Shown: one piece after another, positions 42,929 to 52,834 of the stretch
Layout of the letters: every line of letters starts with the position of its first letter
How positions within the stretch are numbered: the stretch's first letter is position 1
NCBI RefSeq assembly: GCF_014201615.1
Contig: NZ_JACHEU010000004.1
Span: 1 to 64,000 of the forward strand
DNA: 64,000 bases
Source of the DNA: Aquamicrobium lusatiense
Lineage (GTDB): Bacteria > Pseudomonadota > Alphaproteobacteria > Rhizobiales > Rhizobiaceae
Direction: 5' to 3'
Program-made: the position numbers and the translations under genes
Notes under the pieces: generated by a model
The model's database searches: none
What the model was told of the DNA's origin: nothing
What the model saw: the letters and a program-made list of their open reading frames with translations, nothing else

Positions 42929-43864
42929 TCAGGTGACTGAGCTTTTGAGCAGGGTTCGGATAGTGTCAACAAACGCCTGTGCGGCAATCGACAGGCTCCG
43001 GTTGGGCATACGGCAGCAGGCAAGCACATTGCTGCCCCATTGAGGTTCATCTATCGGGATATAGGCAATCCTGCCTTCGCTTGCCTTTCTGCCGCTGTGC
43101 CCGGTCACGATGCTGATTCCGGCTCCCGATGCGACGAACCGCAGGATCAGATCAAACGAGTTGGTTTCGACCAGTATGTTCAATTGCAGTCTGGACTGCC
43201 GGACCGCATGATCGAAAGCCTGTCGGATAAGCAGCGAATTATCGGGGAAGATCAGCTTGTGGCGTGCCAGATCGGGTAGAGTGATGCGCTCACGCGACTC
43301 CAGCGGGTGACCAATCGGGACCACAACATGGAGGTGTAATGGGATCGCCTCGTCAAACACCAGGCCAACATTTGCAGGAAAATTGTATCCGACAGCGAAG
43401 TCGATCTCCCCTTGCCGGAGGCGTCCGACCAGAGCGCGGGTGTTGTCGACCTTTATGTCGAAGTCGATGCCCGGATGCTGCTCGTGAAACTGATTGAAGG
43501 CGGTGGGCATGATGTCGCCGGCCAGGCTCTCATTGACGCCAACGATAACATGTCCCCGCTGAAGGCCTTTTATCGCCGTAATCTCATCGTTTGCGATGCG
43601 CAGCTCATTGTAAGCAGAGCGAAGCCGTGCACGAAGAATGTGTCCCGCCTCTGTCAGCTGAAGTCCCATGCGACCACGCTGGCGATCAAAAAGCGGCGCG
43701 CCGAGGTCGATCTCCAGATTGGTTATCTGACGATTGATCGCCGATGCCGCAATGCCCAGTGATTCCGATGCGGCACGAAACGATCCATGTTCAGCGACTG
43801 CGGAAAAATAGCGCAGCGCAGCCAGTCGGGCAATGCGAGGGGCCGAGTTGAGGTCGTTGGCCAT
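42929..43864 (-). CDS. LysR family transcriptional regulator
   Basis: The 311-residue protein has an N-terminal HTH (FSAVAEHGSFRAASESLGIA and SAINRQITNLE) and a ligand-binding domain starting GHVIVGVNESLAGDIMPTAF. It is divergent from the acyl-CoA synthetase gene at 44025 with a 160-base AT-rich gap, the normal arrangement for a LysR activator and its target. It probably senses a pathway acid or CoA-ester. Confidence 0.9.
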   Translation of the reverse strand: MANDLNSAPRIARLAALRYFSAVAEHGSFRAASESLGIAASAINRQITNLEIDLGAPLFDRQRGRMGLQLTEAGHILRARLRSAYNELRIANDEITAIKGLQRGHVIVGVNESLAGDIMPTAFNQFHEQHPGIDFDIKVDNTRALVGRLRQGEIDFAVGYNFPANVGLVFDEAIPLHLHVVVPIGHPLESRERITLPDLARHKLIFPDNSLLIRQAFDHAVRQSRLQLNILVETNSFDLILRFVASGAGISIVTGHSGRKASEGRIAYIPIDEPQWGSNVLACCRMPNRSLSIAAQAFVDTIRTLLKSSVT

Positions 43865-44024
43865 GAGAATTTATGCGCTAATTATCAGATCATAGCTATG
43901 CCAATTTTGTGTTTTACGAGTGAGTTCCTTTGCGTCAGGATCAGCATCGCGGGGATGGGAGGAGCCAATCCCGTCTTATACGGGCCGAGAGGGAGCCGGC
44001 CCCGTGTATCTGACAGGAGCAAGA

Positions 44025-46202
44025 ATGCTGACCAACAACCTGCGTCAGGCCCCTGACGCGCGTCGTGCATGCACGTCCATGGAAAAGTTGCTTTATCCGA
44101 AGCGGATTGCCGTTCTCGGCGCGACAGAGCGCGTAGGCGCTCCCGCCGGAATTGCCTTCCGCAATCTTCTCGACGCAGGCTGGCGCGGGAACATTTTCCC
44201 GGTCCACCCCTCGGCCGAAACCGTGTTCGGCGTTCCTGCATTTCGCAAACTTGCCGATCTTCCTGTGCCTGTCGATTGTGTCGTCATCGGCCTTGCTGCG
44301 GACAAAGTGGTTTCGGCCATAGACGAAGCCGCCGATGCCGGGATCGGTGCCGCGGTCGTTCTGGCCAGCGGCTTTGCAGAGCTCGGTTCCGGGGGGCGTA
44401 AACGTCAGGCCGAACTGGTGGCGGCAGCGGAGCGGGCCGGCATGGCCGTGTGTGGGCCGAACTGCCTCGGCCTCATCAATGTCGGCGCCCGTATCCCCCT
44501 CTACGCTGCCGACAACTGGGCCAGCGCACCAAAAGGCCGGCTGGCGCTGCTGTCCCATTCAGGGTCTGGCGCGATTACGCTCTCCGCCACCGGCAGGCTT
44601 GGCTTCAGCCATGTTGTCTCATCCGGGAACAGCGCGGTCTGCGATCTGGCGGAATATCTCGAATTCCTTGCCGATGATGAGCAGACAGGCGCTGCGGCGC
44701 TTTTTCTGGAGACCATTCGCGATCCTGCAGCCTTCGAGCGTGCGATGGAGGCGATGCATAAAGCAGGAAAGCCTGTAGTCTGCCTTCGCATTGGCCGCTC
44801 ATCGGCAGGAGCGGCCGCCTCCGCCGCTCATACCGGGACACTGGTGGGATCAAACGATGCTTTTGACGCCTTCTTCCGCCGCACGGGCGTCATCGCGGTC
44901 GATGACATGGACGAGTTGATTGAAGCCTCCTGTCTCGTGACCGGACTGAAGGTGCGCGCGCCGGGGAATGGTGTCGGGCTTATCAATTGCAGTGGAGGCG
45001 AGGTTGCACATGCCTGCGACATAGCCGAGACAATCGGCCTGTCGTTTCCACCTCTGGCAGAAACCACGACCCGGGAACTGGCCACCGTTCTGCCGGCCTT
45101 CGCCACTCCGGGCAATCCGCTGGATGTTACGGGTGCGGTGTTCGCGGATCGGACGATGTATCCGGCGGCGCTGAAGGCGTTTGCAGGGGACCCGTCCGTC
45201 GGGTTCCTCGCCGTGGTTCAGGATGCGCCGGCGGGTCTGAGCGAAGAGGGTGCGACCAGCTACCGCCGTATTGCAGAAGATGTCGCTGAGTTCGCCCGTA
45301 GCACTCCCGAATTGCCGGTCGCGTTCATCAGCAACCTGTCCGGAACTATGCATCCGCATGTCCGGCAACCGCTGGACGAGGCGGGCGTTCCGGTCCTGAC
45401 GGGAACGCGGGCAGCCTTGAAGGCCGTGCTTAACGTGGTGTCGGGCGGCCGACCTGTGGCCGCACCGGAGGGGCTGTCTGCGCGCCCACGGCTGTCAACA
45501 CAGCCGGAGTGGATTATGCGTCTTAAAACGGGACGCCCGTTCAGCGAGCATGAGGCAAAGGCGTTCCTGCGCGATCACGGTATCCCGACCACGCGCGAGA
45601 TCCTTGCCACGAGTGAAGATGAGTGCACCGCCGCGGCAGCGAAGCTTGGCTACCCCGTGGTTCTCAAGATCGCCTCGGAGGATCTGCCGCATAAGACGGA
45701 GGTTGGCGGTGTCGCCCTCCACCTCACCTCTGAAGCGGAGGTGCGTGATGCCTTTGGACGGATCATGGCCTCGATCGGGAAGCATGCACCCAAGGCACGT
45801 ATCGACGGGATCCTCGTTCAGGAGATGATTGGCGACAGCATAGAGGCGATCGTCGGACTGGCTCGGCATCACCCGTTTGGTCTGGCCGTCGTGGTGGGCA
45901 GCGGCGGCATCATGGTGGAACTGCTGCGCGACGCAGCGCTGGGGTTACCCCCATTGAGCGATCATGATGCCCGCGGGCTTGTCGAGAGAACCCGGCTGGC
46001 CACGCTGCTCGATGGTTTCCGTGGTGCGGCACCTGCCGACCGCAAGGCTCTGGAAACGATCCTCACAGCGGTCTCTGACATCGCGCTGGCCTATGGCGAA
46101 TGGATCGAGGCGCTGGACCTCAATCCGGTTGCCGTCCTGCAGAATGGGCAGGGCGCCTGTGTTCTGGACGCATTGATTGTGCCCGTGGGACAGCGCCGAT
46201 GA
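44025..46202 (+). CDS. ADP-forming acyl-CoA synthetase (fused alpha-beta), copy 2
   Basis: The 725-residue protein has a CoA-binding domain (YPKRIAVLGATERVGAPAGI), the likely phospho-His segment ASAAHTGTLVGSNDAFD, and a C-terminal ATP-grasp domain (VVLKIASEDLPHKTEVGGVA). It shares its layout with the copy at 4127-6238. The ATG at 44025 follows CAGGAG. It is divergent from the LysR gene, and its stop overlaps the ABC ATPase start as ATGA, so uptake and CoA activation of the same acid are probably coupled. Confidence 0.88.
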   Translation: MLTNNLRQAPDARRACTSMEKLLYPKRIAVLGATERVGAPAGIAFRNLLDAGWRGNIFPVHPSAETVFGVPAFRKLADLPVPVDCVVIGLAADKVVSAIDEAADAGIGAAVVLASGFAELGSGGRKRQAELVAAAERAGMAVCGPNCLGLINVGARIPLYAADNWASAPKGRLALLSHSGSGAITLSATGRLGFSHVVSSGNSAVCDLAEYLEFLADDEQTGAAALFLETIRDPAAFERAMEAMHKAGKPVVCLRIGRSSAGAAASAAHTGTLVGSNDAFDAFFRRTGVIAVDDMDELIEASCLVTGLKVRAPGNGVGLINCSGGEVAHACDIAETIGLSFPPLAETTTRELATVLPAFATPGNPLDVTGAVFADRTMYPAALKAFAGDPSVGFLAVVQDAPAGLSEEGATSYRRIAEDVAEFARSTPELPVAFISNLSGTMHPHVRQPLDEAGVPVLTGTRAALKAVLNVVSGGRPVAAPEGLSARPRLSTQPEWIMRLKTGRPFSEHEAKAFLRDHGIPTTREILATSEDECTAAAAKLGYPVVLKIASEDLPHKTEVGGVALHLTSEAEVRDAFGRIMASIGKHAPKARIDGILVQEMIGDSIEAIVGLARHHPFGLAVVVGSGGIMVELLRDAALGLPPLSDHDARGLVERTRLATLLDGFRGAAPADRKALETILTAVSDIALAYGEWIEALDLNPVAVLQNGQGACVLDALIVPVGQRR

Positions 46203-46963
46203 TCGAGATCAGGGGACTGAACAAGGTTTACGATACGCGCGACGGCGAACCGATCATTGCGCTTAAGGATATCAATTTCGACATCGAGCAGGGTGAGTTC
46301 GTCACCGTGGTTGGCCCCAGCGGCTGCGGCAAGACGACGATGCTGAAGATACTTGCCGGTATCATGCGTAAGACGTCCGGCGAGATTCTCGTGCGTGGCA
46401 CGCCAATTGACGGCCCGAACAGGCAGATAGGCGTTGTGTTTCAGGAACCGCTTCTGCTGCCCTGGCGCAACATAATCCAGAACGTCATGGTTCCAATCGA
46501 GATACAGGGTCGAAGCAAGGCGGAGTATGGGCCTGTCGCAGCGGAGCTTCTGCGCCTCGTGGGACTGACGGGCTTCGATAAAAAGTATCCGAACGAACTC
46601 TCGGGTGGCATGCAGCAGCGTGTCGGCATCGCGAGGGCCCTGGTGCATGATCCCGCTTTTTTGCTGATGGACGAGCCTTTCGGGGCGCTCGATGCCATGA
46701 CGCGCGAACAGATGAACCTGGAACTTCTGCGGATCTGGCACGAACGGCAGAAGACGGTTCTGCTCGTAACGCACAGCATTGCCGAGGCGGTGTTTCTTGC
46801 CGACCGCATCGTGGTGATGAGCCCAAGGCCGGGACGCATCGCGGAGGTGATCGAGGTCGACCTGCCACGCCCGAGAACGCTGGCCATGATCAATTCGGAC
46901 GCTTTCGGAACCTATGTGGCGCGCGTGCGCAAGCACTTTGGCGCGGAAGGATTGGACGGATGA
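46199..46963 (+). CDS. ABC transporter ATP-binding protein (TauB/SsuB-like)
   Basis: The 254-residue ATPase has Walker A GPSGCGKTT, signature LSGGMQQRVGIARAL, Walker B FLLMDEPFGALD and H-loop VTHSIAEAV, the Tau/Ssu/nitrate importer type. The ATG at 46199 overlaps the synthetase stop and its own stop overlaps the permease start. With the permease and binding protein it forms an importer for an organic acid or sulfonate-like ligand. Confidence 0.92.
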   Translation: MIEIRGLNKVYDTRDGEPIIALKDINFDIEQGEFVTVVGPSGCGKTTMLKILAGIMRKTSGEILVRGTPIDGPNRQIGVVFQEPLLLPWRNIIQNVMVPIEIQGRSKAEYGPVAAELLRLVGLTGFDKKYPNELSGGMQQRVGIARALVHDPAFLLMDEPFGALDAMTREQMNLELLRIWHERQKTVLLVTHSIAEAVFLADRIVVMSPRPGRIAEVIEVDLPRPRTLAMINSDAFGTYVARVRKHFGAEGLDG

Positions 46964-47793
46964 CCGCGAAAAAGGAAACGAGCCTGCCGGCGGGCCGCAT
47001 CCGGGATCTGCTCTACCGGCGACCTGAGATCGTGTTTTCGGTCCTTCTGCTCATCCTCATCATCGGCGGCTGGGAGGCCATCATCGCGCTGTTCAACATC
47101 CCGCCGATACTGGTGCCGGCGCCAAGCGCGATAGCCAGGTCTCTATGGGCGAACCTGACGACGCCGCGATTTTACTCGCATGTGGGCGTTACGCTCTGGG
47201 AAATCCTCGCCGGCTTTGCGATCGGCTCGGTGGTCGGGCTCTTCATCGGGGTGTGCATCGGCCAGTGGAAGATGCTCGAAAAGACCGTCTATCCCTACAT
47301 CGTGGCGTTCCAGACAGTACCGAAGGTAGCGATCGCGCCGCTTATCGTCATCTGGTTCGGTTACGGCATCATGTCCAAGGTGGTCATCACGGCCCTGATC
47401 GCGTTTTTTCCGGTCGTCGTGAACTGCATCGCCGGCATGAATGCCGCTTCCTATCAGCAGGTCGACATGCTGCGCTCGTTTACCGCGACCCGGTGGCAGG
47501 TGTTTCGCATGGTGAAGATACAGGCCGCGATGCCCTTCATTTTCGCAGGGCTCGACATTGCCATCGTTCTGGCCGTGATCGGGGCGATCGTGGGCGAGTT
47601 CATCGGGGCGCAGGCGGGCCTCGGCTTCCTGCTGCTGCAGCGCAATTTCTCGATGGATACCGCCGGCACCTTCGCAATCCTCATCGTGCTTTCCGCGATC
47701 GGAATGATCCTTCACCTTCTGATGAACATGATACGTCGCCGCATCGTGTTCTGGAACGAACGGGATGAAATTCTCGCGCAGGGGTCATCCTGA
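46960..47793 (+). CDS. ABC transporter permease (TauC/SsuC-like)
   Basis: The 277-residue protein has about six membrane helices, starting IVFSVLLLILIIGGWEAIIA, and the EAA-type loop near VDMLRSFTATRWQVFRMVKI. A long conserved stretch VAFQTVPKVAIAPLIVIWFG is typical of TauC/SsuC permeases. It pairs with the ATPase just upstream and the binding protein encoded 40 bases downstream. Confidence 0.92.
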   Translation: MTAKKETSLPAGRIRDLLYRRPEIVFSVLLLILIIGGWEAIIALFNIPPILVPAPSAIARSLWANLTTPRFYSHVGVTLWEILAGFAIGSVVGLFIGVCIGQWKMLEKTVYPYIVAFQTVPKVAIAPLIVIWFGYGIMSKVVITALIAFFPVVVNCIAGMNAASYQQVDMLRSFTATRWQVFRMVKIQAAMPFIFAGLDIAIVLAVIGAIVGEFIGAQAGLGFLLLQRNFSMDTAGTFAILIVLSAIGMILHLLMNMIRRRIVFWNERDEILAQGSS

Positions 47794-47833
47794 AGCAGCT
47801 GCGACAATAACAACAAAGCAAAGGGGAAATGTC

Positions 47834-48946
47834 ATGACTGCAAAAACGAATGGTATATTCCGTACATTCCTGCTGGCAGGTGCTGCGTCTGTGGCGGTGC
47901 TTGCCGGCGCGTGCAGCGCACAGGCGCAGGACCTTCAAAAGGTCAAGATCGGTGTGGGTGGATCAAATTTCCTCAATCTGACCTACTACTACGTGCTCCT
48001 GCCCGGTCCCCTCGGCTACTGGAAGGAGGAGGGCTATGACGTCGAAGTGTTTCCCGTCAGTGGCTCGGCCGAAGCTGCTCAGCAACTGGCGATAAACAAC
48101 CTCGACTTTGCCGAAATGAATGCAAGCGCCATCATTCAGGCCAACACCGAGCAGAAGTTGCCGATACAGGCCATCATTACCAATGGCACTATCGGCTGGG
48201 GCCTGTCGGTTGCGAGGGATGGCCCGATCAAGACCGTTGCCGACCTCAAGGGCAAGTCAATCGGAGTGGTCAGCCTTTCAAGCGGCGGCATCCCGTTGCT
48301 CAATTCCTTTTTGAAGACGAACGGCCTGGACCCTGAGAACGATGTCACGCTGATCTCGACTGGTGTCGGCGCGCAGGCGATCTCGGCTTTCAACAGCGGC
48401 CAGGTGGATGCGCTGATGTATTGGGGGACGGCTACCGTCGGCTTCCGGAACGCCGGTCTGGAGCTCGAGACCTTGAGCGACCCGGCCTGGAAGGGATTTC
48501 CGGACTTCACGTTCTCGACCGTCAAGAGCGTTGTCGAGAAAGATCCTGCGATGGTGGAGAGCATAGCGCGCGGCATGGCCAAAGCCATGGTGTTCGCAGC
48601 TGCCAACCCGGACTGCGCACGAAAACTTCAATGGAAGCATTATCCGGATACCAGGCCGACTGGGATGGACGAGGATCAGGCTGCGGCCAATGACCTTTCG
48701 CTGATTTCCGTCATTCTCAGTGAACAGGCTGCGGCTGCAGAGCTTAACGGGAACGGACAGGTGGCGGGTGCCAGTGTCCCGGCTTTCGGTACCTATCAGG
48801 ACTTCCTCTTTGATGCAGGCGTCCTGACGTCAAAGGTTGAGCCTGCGCAGCTCGTAGCCGGCGACGATGCATTCCGGGAGAGAATCAACAACTTCGACAA
48901 GGCGGCAATCGAAGCCCAGGCCAAAGCCTGCGACTTCCCCGGCTGA
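47834..48946 (+). CDS. ABC transporter substrate-binding protein (TauA/NMT1-like)
   Basis: The 370-residue protein has a signal peptide (TFLLAGAASVAVLAGACSAQ), with the Cys in LAGACS leaving open a lipoprotein, and a mature domain with YWKEEGYDVEVFPVSGSAEA and NNLDFAEMNASA, as in NMT1/SsuA receptors. The ATG at 47834 follows AAAGGGGA. It supplies the TauBC-like membrane parts. Its ligand is unknown. Confidence 0.9.
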   Translation: MTAKTNGIFRTFLLAGAASVAVLAGACSAQAQDLQKVKIGVGGSNFLNLTYYYVLLPGPLGYWKEEGYDVEVFPVSGSAEAAQQLAINNLDFAEMNASAIIQANTEQKLPIQAIITNGTIGWGLSVARDGPIKTVADLKGKSIGVVSLSSGGIPLLNSFLKTNGLDPENDVTLISTGVGAQAISAFNSGQVDALMYWGTATVGFRNAGLELETLSDPAWKGFPDFTFSTVKSVVEKDPAMVESIARGMAKAMVFAAANPDCARKLQWKHYPDTRPTGMDEDQAAANDLSLISVILSEQAAAAELNGNGQVAGASVPAFGTYQDFLFDAGVLTSKVEPAQLVAGDDAFRERINNFDKAAIEAQAKACDFPG

Positions 48947-49068
48947 AAATACTTCCAGCAGCGTGGCCCGGCTGAGGGCCTCTGTCGTTCGGAACGGTGT
49001 TCTGGACGGTGGCGCCCGTGCGCCGCCGAGCCCGAAATCATGCCCATGAAGTCAGGAAAGGACAAGAG

Positions 49069-49884
49069 ATGGACTATCAGAATATCAAGCTGAAGAAGGA
49101 AGACTGGCTCGCCACGCTCACCCTCAGCCGGCCGCAGAAGATGAATGCATTGAGCAAGGAACTGCAGCTTGAGATGCAGCATGCCATGGATGATCTGGAA
49201 GCAGACGAAACCATTCGTGCGGTCATCATCAACGGTGAGGGCAAATGCTTTTCGGCCGGCTTCGACATCACCGGGACCGGCGGCGAACCACCAACGGTTC
49301 AGGACTGGCGCGCAGGGGTGAAGCGTGAGAACGATACGTGGTTTCGCATCTGGCGTTCGCGGCTGCCTTATATAGCCGCCGTCCATGGCTATTGCCTGGG
49401 TGGCGCGTGCGAGCTGTCCATGGTGTGCGATATTACCATTGCAGCCGAGGACGCGCAGTTCGGCGAGCCCGAAATCCAGTTCCAGTCGGCCCCTCCATTT
49501 CCGATCATGCCATGGGTTCTCGGCATGAAGAAGACCAAGGAACTGCTGCTGACCGGTGACCGTATCGACGCGATGGAGGCCCACCGCATCGGTCTCGTCA
49601 ATCGCGTGGTGCCGACGGATGAGCTGGCTGGAAGTGCGCGCGAGCTTGCCCGCAAGCTCAGCATGATCCCGCCGCCCGCGATGCATCTGAACAAGCAGAG
49701 CCTGAACCGTCAGTATGACATCCGGGGTTTCCAGTCGACCGTCGACTACGGGGCGGAAATCTTCACCCTGGTCCTCACGTCGGACTCCCAGGAAAAGCGC
49801 GACTTCGACAACATTGCCGCCGAGCATGGCCTCAAGGCCGCTTTCAAATGGCGTGACGATAAGTTTGCGGCGCCGCGAAACTGA
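49069..49884 (+). CDS. Enoyl-CoA hydratase/isomerase (crotonase family, copy 3)
   Basis: The 271-residue crotonase has LSRPQKMNALSKELQLEMQ, the oxyanion segments GKCFSAGFDITGTG and YCLGGACELSMVCD, and both catalytic glutamates (GGACELS and FGEPEIQ). The third Gly of the usual GGG motif is Ala, a small change seen in other members. It follows the importer genes with a 120-base gap and likely hydrates an enoyl-CoA made from the imported acid. ATG at 49069 with AGGAAAGG. Confidence 0.87.
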   Translation: MDYQNIKLKKEDWLATLTLSRPQKMNALSKELQLEMQHAMDDLEADETIRAVIINGEGKCFSAGFDITGTGGEPPTVQDWRAGVKRENDTWFRIWRSRLPYIAAVHGYCLGGACELSMVCDITIAAEDAQFGEPEIQFQSAPPFPIMPWVLGMKKTKELLLTGDRIDAMEAHRIGLVNRVVPTDELAGSARELARKLSMIPPPAMHLNKQSLNRQYDIRGFQSTVDYGAEIFTLVLTSDSQEKRDFDNIAAEHGLKAAFKWRDDKFAAPRN

Positions 49885-49894
49885 ACCCGGACAT

Positions 49895-51547
49895 ATGATC
49901 ATGAACATCGGGACATCGACATCCCTCCAGGTACATCGGGCACTTGCCCGATCCCTCGCCGATCATGGCATGCGAACCCTGTTTGGCCTGATCGGAGATG
50001 CCAACCTGTTCATGGTCGACAGTTTCGTTCGCGAGCAGGGCGGTCGCTTCGTCGCGGCCGCCCACGAGGCGGGCGCGGTGCTGATGGCGCAAGGCTTCGC
50101 GCAGGTCTCGAACCAGATCGCGGCCGCTACGATCACGCATGGCCCCGGCCTGACCAACGCTGTCACCGCACTCGTGGAAGCCGTCAGAAGCCGCGTGCCC
50201 ATGGTCGTGCTGTGTGGCGATACCCCTGCCGATGCGCCCGAACACCTGCAAAAGATAGACCAACGTGAAATAATCCTGGCGACCGGAGCGGGCTTCGAGC
50301 AGATGCGCACGGCTGAAACCACCCTCGACGACATTGCCAATGCTTTCCGGCGGGCCGCCATCGAGCAGCGCCCCATTGTCTTCAACATGCCGGTCGATCT
50401 TCAGTGGGAGACTACAGTTTACCGCAAACATATCCTGCGGATCCCGGATCGTCGCGCCCTTGTCCCCGACAGCAACGATCTCGACGATGCGCTGGGCATC
50501 ATTGCAGCCGCAAAGCGTCCCGTGATACTGGCGGGCCGCGGCGCGGTTGATGCGCGCGATGCATTGTTACGGCTGGCCAGAAGGATTGAGGCGCCGCTAT
50601 CCACGACGCTGCGGGCCAGCGGATTGTTTGGTGGAGAGCCCTTTGCGCTGGGCGTCTTCGGTACTCTGAGCACGCCGGTCGCGACAGACATCATTCTGGA
50701 AAGTGACTGCGTCGTGGCCTTCGGCGCGAGCCTCAACATGTTCACCGGCTCCCATGGCAGCTTCCTGCAGGGTAAGCGCGTCGTTCAGGTCGATCTGGAT
50801 CCCAAAAACCTGGGAAGCAGATGGAAGCCGACCATCGGCATCGTTGGTGACGCCGCGTTGACGGCGGAGCGGATGATCGGGCTGCTCGATGAAGCCGGAA
50901 TACCCGGGTCAGGCCATAGTTCGCCCGCCATGGCGCAGGCAATCGCCGGTTACAAACCAGAGCCCCGCTTTCCCGACTGGGCGGGCGAACCCAAAGCCGG
51001 CACCGTAGAGCTGCATGAGGCGCTGCGGCGCATCGATGCGGTTGTGCCAGCGCAGAGAACCATTGTTACCGACCTCGGGCGGTTTGTCGGCGAGGCTCTT
51101 CGGGTCTTTCGCATTCCGGATCCGCGTGCCTATGCGCATACGATGAGCTTCGGCGCCATCGGTGCCGGCCTCCCATGCGCTATCGGCGCTGCGGTTGCCG
51201 AACATGAGCGCCCGACAGTGCTCATCTCCGGCGATGGTGGGTTCATGATGGGAGGGCTGACGGAGCTCAACACGGTCGCCCGCAACCGGCTCGACATGAT
51301 CATCGTGGTGTGCAGCGACGGGAGCTATGGGGCCGAACATGTTCAGTTTCGAAACCGGTCGCTCGATCCGCGTCAGTCGATGTTCGACTGGCCCGATTTT
51401 GCGCCTGTTGCCGAGGCTCTCGGGGTGCGCGGCGTAACCGTCCGGAACCAAGGCGATCTTGACGCTGCAGTACAGGCAATTGCCGCACGTGACGGCCCGC
51501 TGCTCATCGACCTCAGGATAGATCCGGAACGCATAGCCTGGGGCTGA
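49895..51547 (+). CDS. Thiamine diphosphate-dependent enzyme (acetolactate synthase-like)
   Basis: The 550-residue protein has the three ThDP-enzyme domains: an N-terminal PYR domain with the catalytic Glu in AAHEAGAVLMAQG, a central domain (VILAGRGAVDARDALLRLAR), and a C-terminal PP domain with SGDGGFMMGGLTELNTVARN for Mg-ThDP. Members make acetolactate, decarboxylate 2-keto acids or cleave 2-hydroxyacyl-CoA. Among CoA enzymes here, a 2-hydroxyacyl-CoA lyase, oxalyl-CoA-like or benzoylformate-type role is possible. The start is ATG 49895 or 49901. Confidence 0.85.
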   Translation: MIMNIGTSTSLQVHRALARSLADHGMRTLFGLIGDANLFMVDSFVREQGGRFVAAAHEAGAVLMAQGFAQVSNQIAAATITHGPGLTNAVTALVEAVRSRVPMVVLCGDTPADAPEHLQKIDQREIILATGAGFEQMRTAETTLDDIANAFRRAAIEQRPIVFNMPVDLQWETTVYRKHILRIPDRRALVPDSNDLDDALGIIAAAKRPVILAGRGAVDARDALLRLARRIEAPLSTTLRASGLFGGEPFALGVFGTLSTPVATDIILESDCVVAFGASLNMFTGSHGSFLQGKRVVQVDLDPKNLGSRWKPTIGIVGDAALTAERMIGLLDEAGIPGSGHSSPAMAQAIAGYKPEPRFPDWAGEPKAGTVELHEALRRIDAVVPAQRTIVTDLGRFVGEALRVFRIPDPRAYAHTMSFGAIGAGLPCAIGAAVAEHERPTVLISGDGGFMMGGLTELNTVARNRLDMIIVVCSDGSYGAEHVQFRNRSLDPRQSMFDWPDFAPVAEALGVRGVTVRNQGDLDAAVQAIAARDGPLLIDLRIDPERIAWG

Positions 51548-51630
51548 TGGTCCCTGCGTGTCGCATCAGGGCAGGGGCCTGTCCACCGCATTGTGAACGT
51601 TGTTCCAGTCACCAATCATGGGAGTATCCA

Positions 51631-52626
51631 ATGACCGAATCCTTTGCTGCGATGATCATCGATCAGGACGAAGCGGGCCGCCCTAACGGGAGGCTGCGGG
51701 AGATCACGTTGGCCGATTTGCCGGATCATCCGGTTCTTGTGGAGATCAGCCACTCCAGCCTCAACTACAAGGACGGGCTGGCGATTTCCGGCAAGGGCCG
51801 TATTGCGCGGCGAACGCCGTTGATCGCGGGCATCGATCTGGCAGGGGTGGTGGTTGAGTCCCGATCGCCCGAATGGAAAGCCGGCGACAAGGTGATCGTC
51901 AATGGCTGGGGCCTGTCAGAGACTGAATCGGGTGCGTTTACCCGGTTCCAGCGGCTGAAACCGGAGTGGCTGACACCGCTGCCGTCAGCGTTCAGCGCCG
52001 AACAGGCGATGGCGATCGGGACTGCTGGTTATACGGCAGCACTCGCCGTACTGGCATTGGAGGATTGGGGCAATCTCATCAAGGCCCGGGGTGACGTGCT
52101 GGTGACTGGCGCGGCGGGCGGTGTTGGCTCCATGGCGATCAGCCTTCTCTCTGCCCGTGGCTATCGGGTGGTGGCGTCGACCGGACGGGCAGGCGAGCAC
52201 GATTATCTGCGCTCGCTTGGTGCCGCCGAATGTATCGACCGGAGCGAATTTTCGGCTGTTTCCCGGCCGTTGCAAGCCGAACGCTGGAGCGGAGCAGTCG
52301 ACAGTGTCGGCTCGACAACGCTTGCCAACGTGCTGGCCCAGACGGGCTATGGCGGCGCAGTCGCGGCCTGTGGCCTCGCGGGTGGTTCCGATCTGCCCGC
52401 AACTGTATTGCCGCATATTTTGCGGGGCGTAGCCCTGCTGGGCATCGATTCCGTCATGGCTCCACCGGACAAGCGCCAGCGTGCATGGGATCTGCTTTCC
52501 GGGAGTCTCGAAGCGGAGAAGCTGGCTTCCATGACATGCGTCGCGCCCATGCGCGATTTGCCGGTCCTCGCGGAAGAAATTGTCGCCGGCAGGGTTCGCG
52601 GCCGCGTGGTGATCGAAATCGCCTAG
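51631..52626 (+). CDS. AcuI/YhdH-type acrylyl-CoA reductase family oxidoreductase
   Basis: The 331-residue medium-chain dehydrogenase matches the AcuI/YhdH group: SHSSLNYKDGLAISGKGRI, GIDLAGVVVESRS, the NADPH loop VTGAAGGVGSMAISLLSARG and GGAVAACGLAGGSDLPATVL with ILRGVALLGIDS. AcuI reduces acrylyl-CoA to propionyl-CoA with NADPH in 3-hydroxypropionate and DMSP metabolism. Here it could remove a toxic enoyl-CoA or reduce a pathway intermediate. The ATG at 51631 follows GGGAG. Confidence 0.85.
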   Translation: MTESFAAMIIDQDEAGRPNGRLREITLADLPDHPVLVEISHSSLNYKDGLAISGKGRIARRTPLIAGIDLAGVVVESRSPEWKAGDKVIVNGWGLSETESGAFTRFQRLKPEWLTPLPSAFSAEQAMAIGTAGYTAALAVLALEDWGNLIKARGDVLVTGAAGGVGSMAISLLSARGYRVVASTGRAGEHDYLRSLGAAECIDRSEFSAVSRPLQAERWSGAVDSVGSTTLANVLAQTGYGGAVAACGLAGGSDLPATVLPHILRGVALLGIDSVMAPPDKRQRAWDLLSGSLEAEKLASMTCVAPMRDLPVLAEEIVAGRVRGRVVIEIA

Positions 52627-52643
52627 AGGTCTGGCGGGCACGG

Positions 52644-52696
52644 TGCCTGCTGCGGTTTGTGCAGAAAGCTACCCGGTGGCGGGCCAGCAGCAGGCA
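52644..52696. other. Inverted repeat with 10-bp arms after the AcuI-like gene
   Basis: TGCCTGCTGC at 52644-52653 pairs perfectly with GCAGCAGGCA at 52687-52696 across a 33-base loop, followed by six or more A bases. On the minus strand this would be a stem with a T-run, and on the plus strand a possible end-of-operon hairpin. Confidence 0.4.
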
Positions 52697-52834
52697 AAAA
52701 ACAACGGTTAACAAGGGCATGGCTGAAGAGGCGCTGCTCGCTTTATTATGCGATAGCCTCGTTATCGGGGCGCCACTTTACTCGTCCGAGGATCTGGACG
52801 CCCCGCTACGTCATCAACGGAGGAACATTGTTCG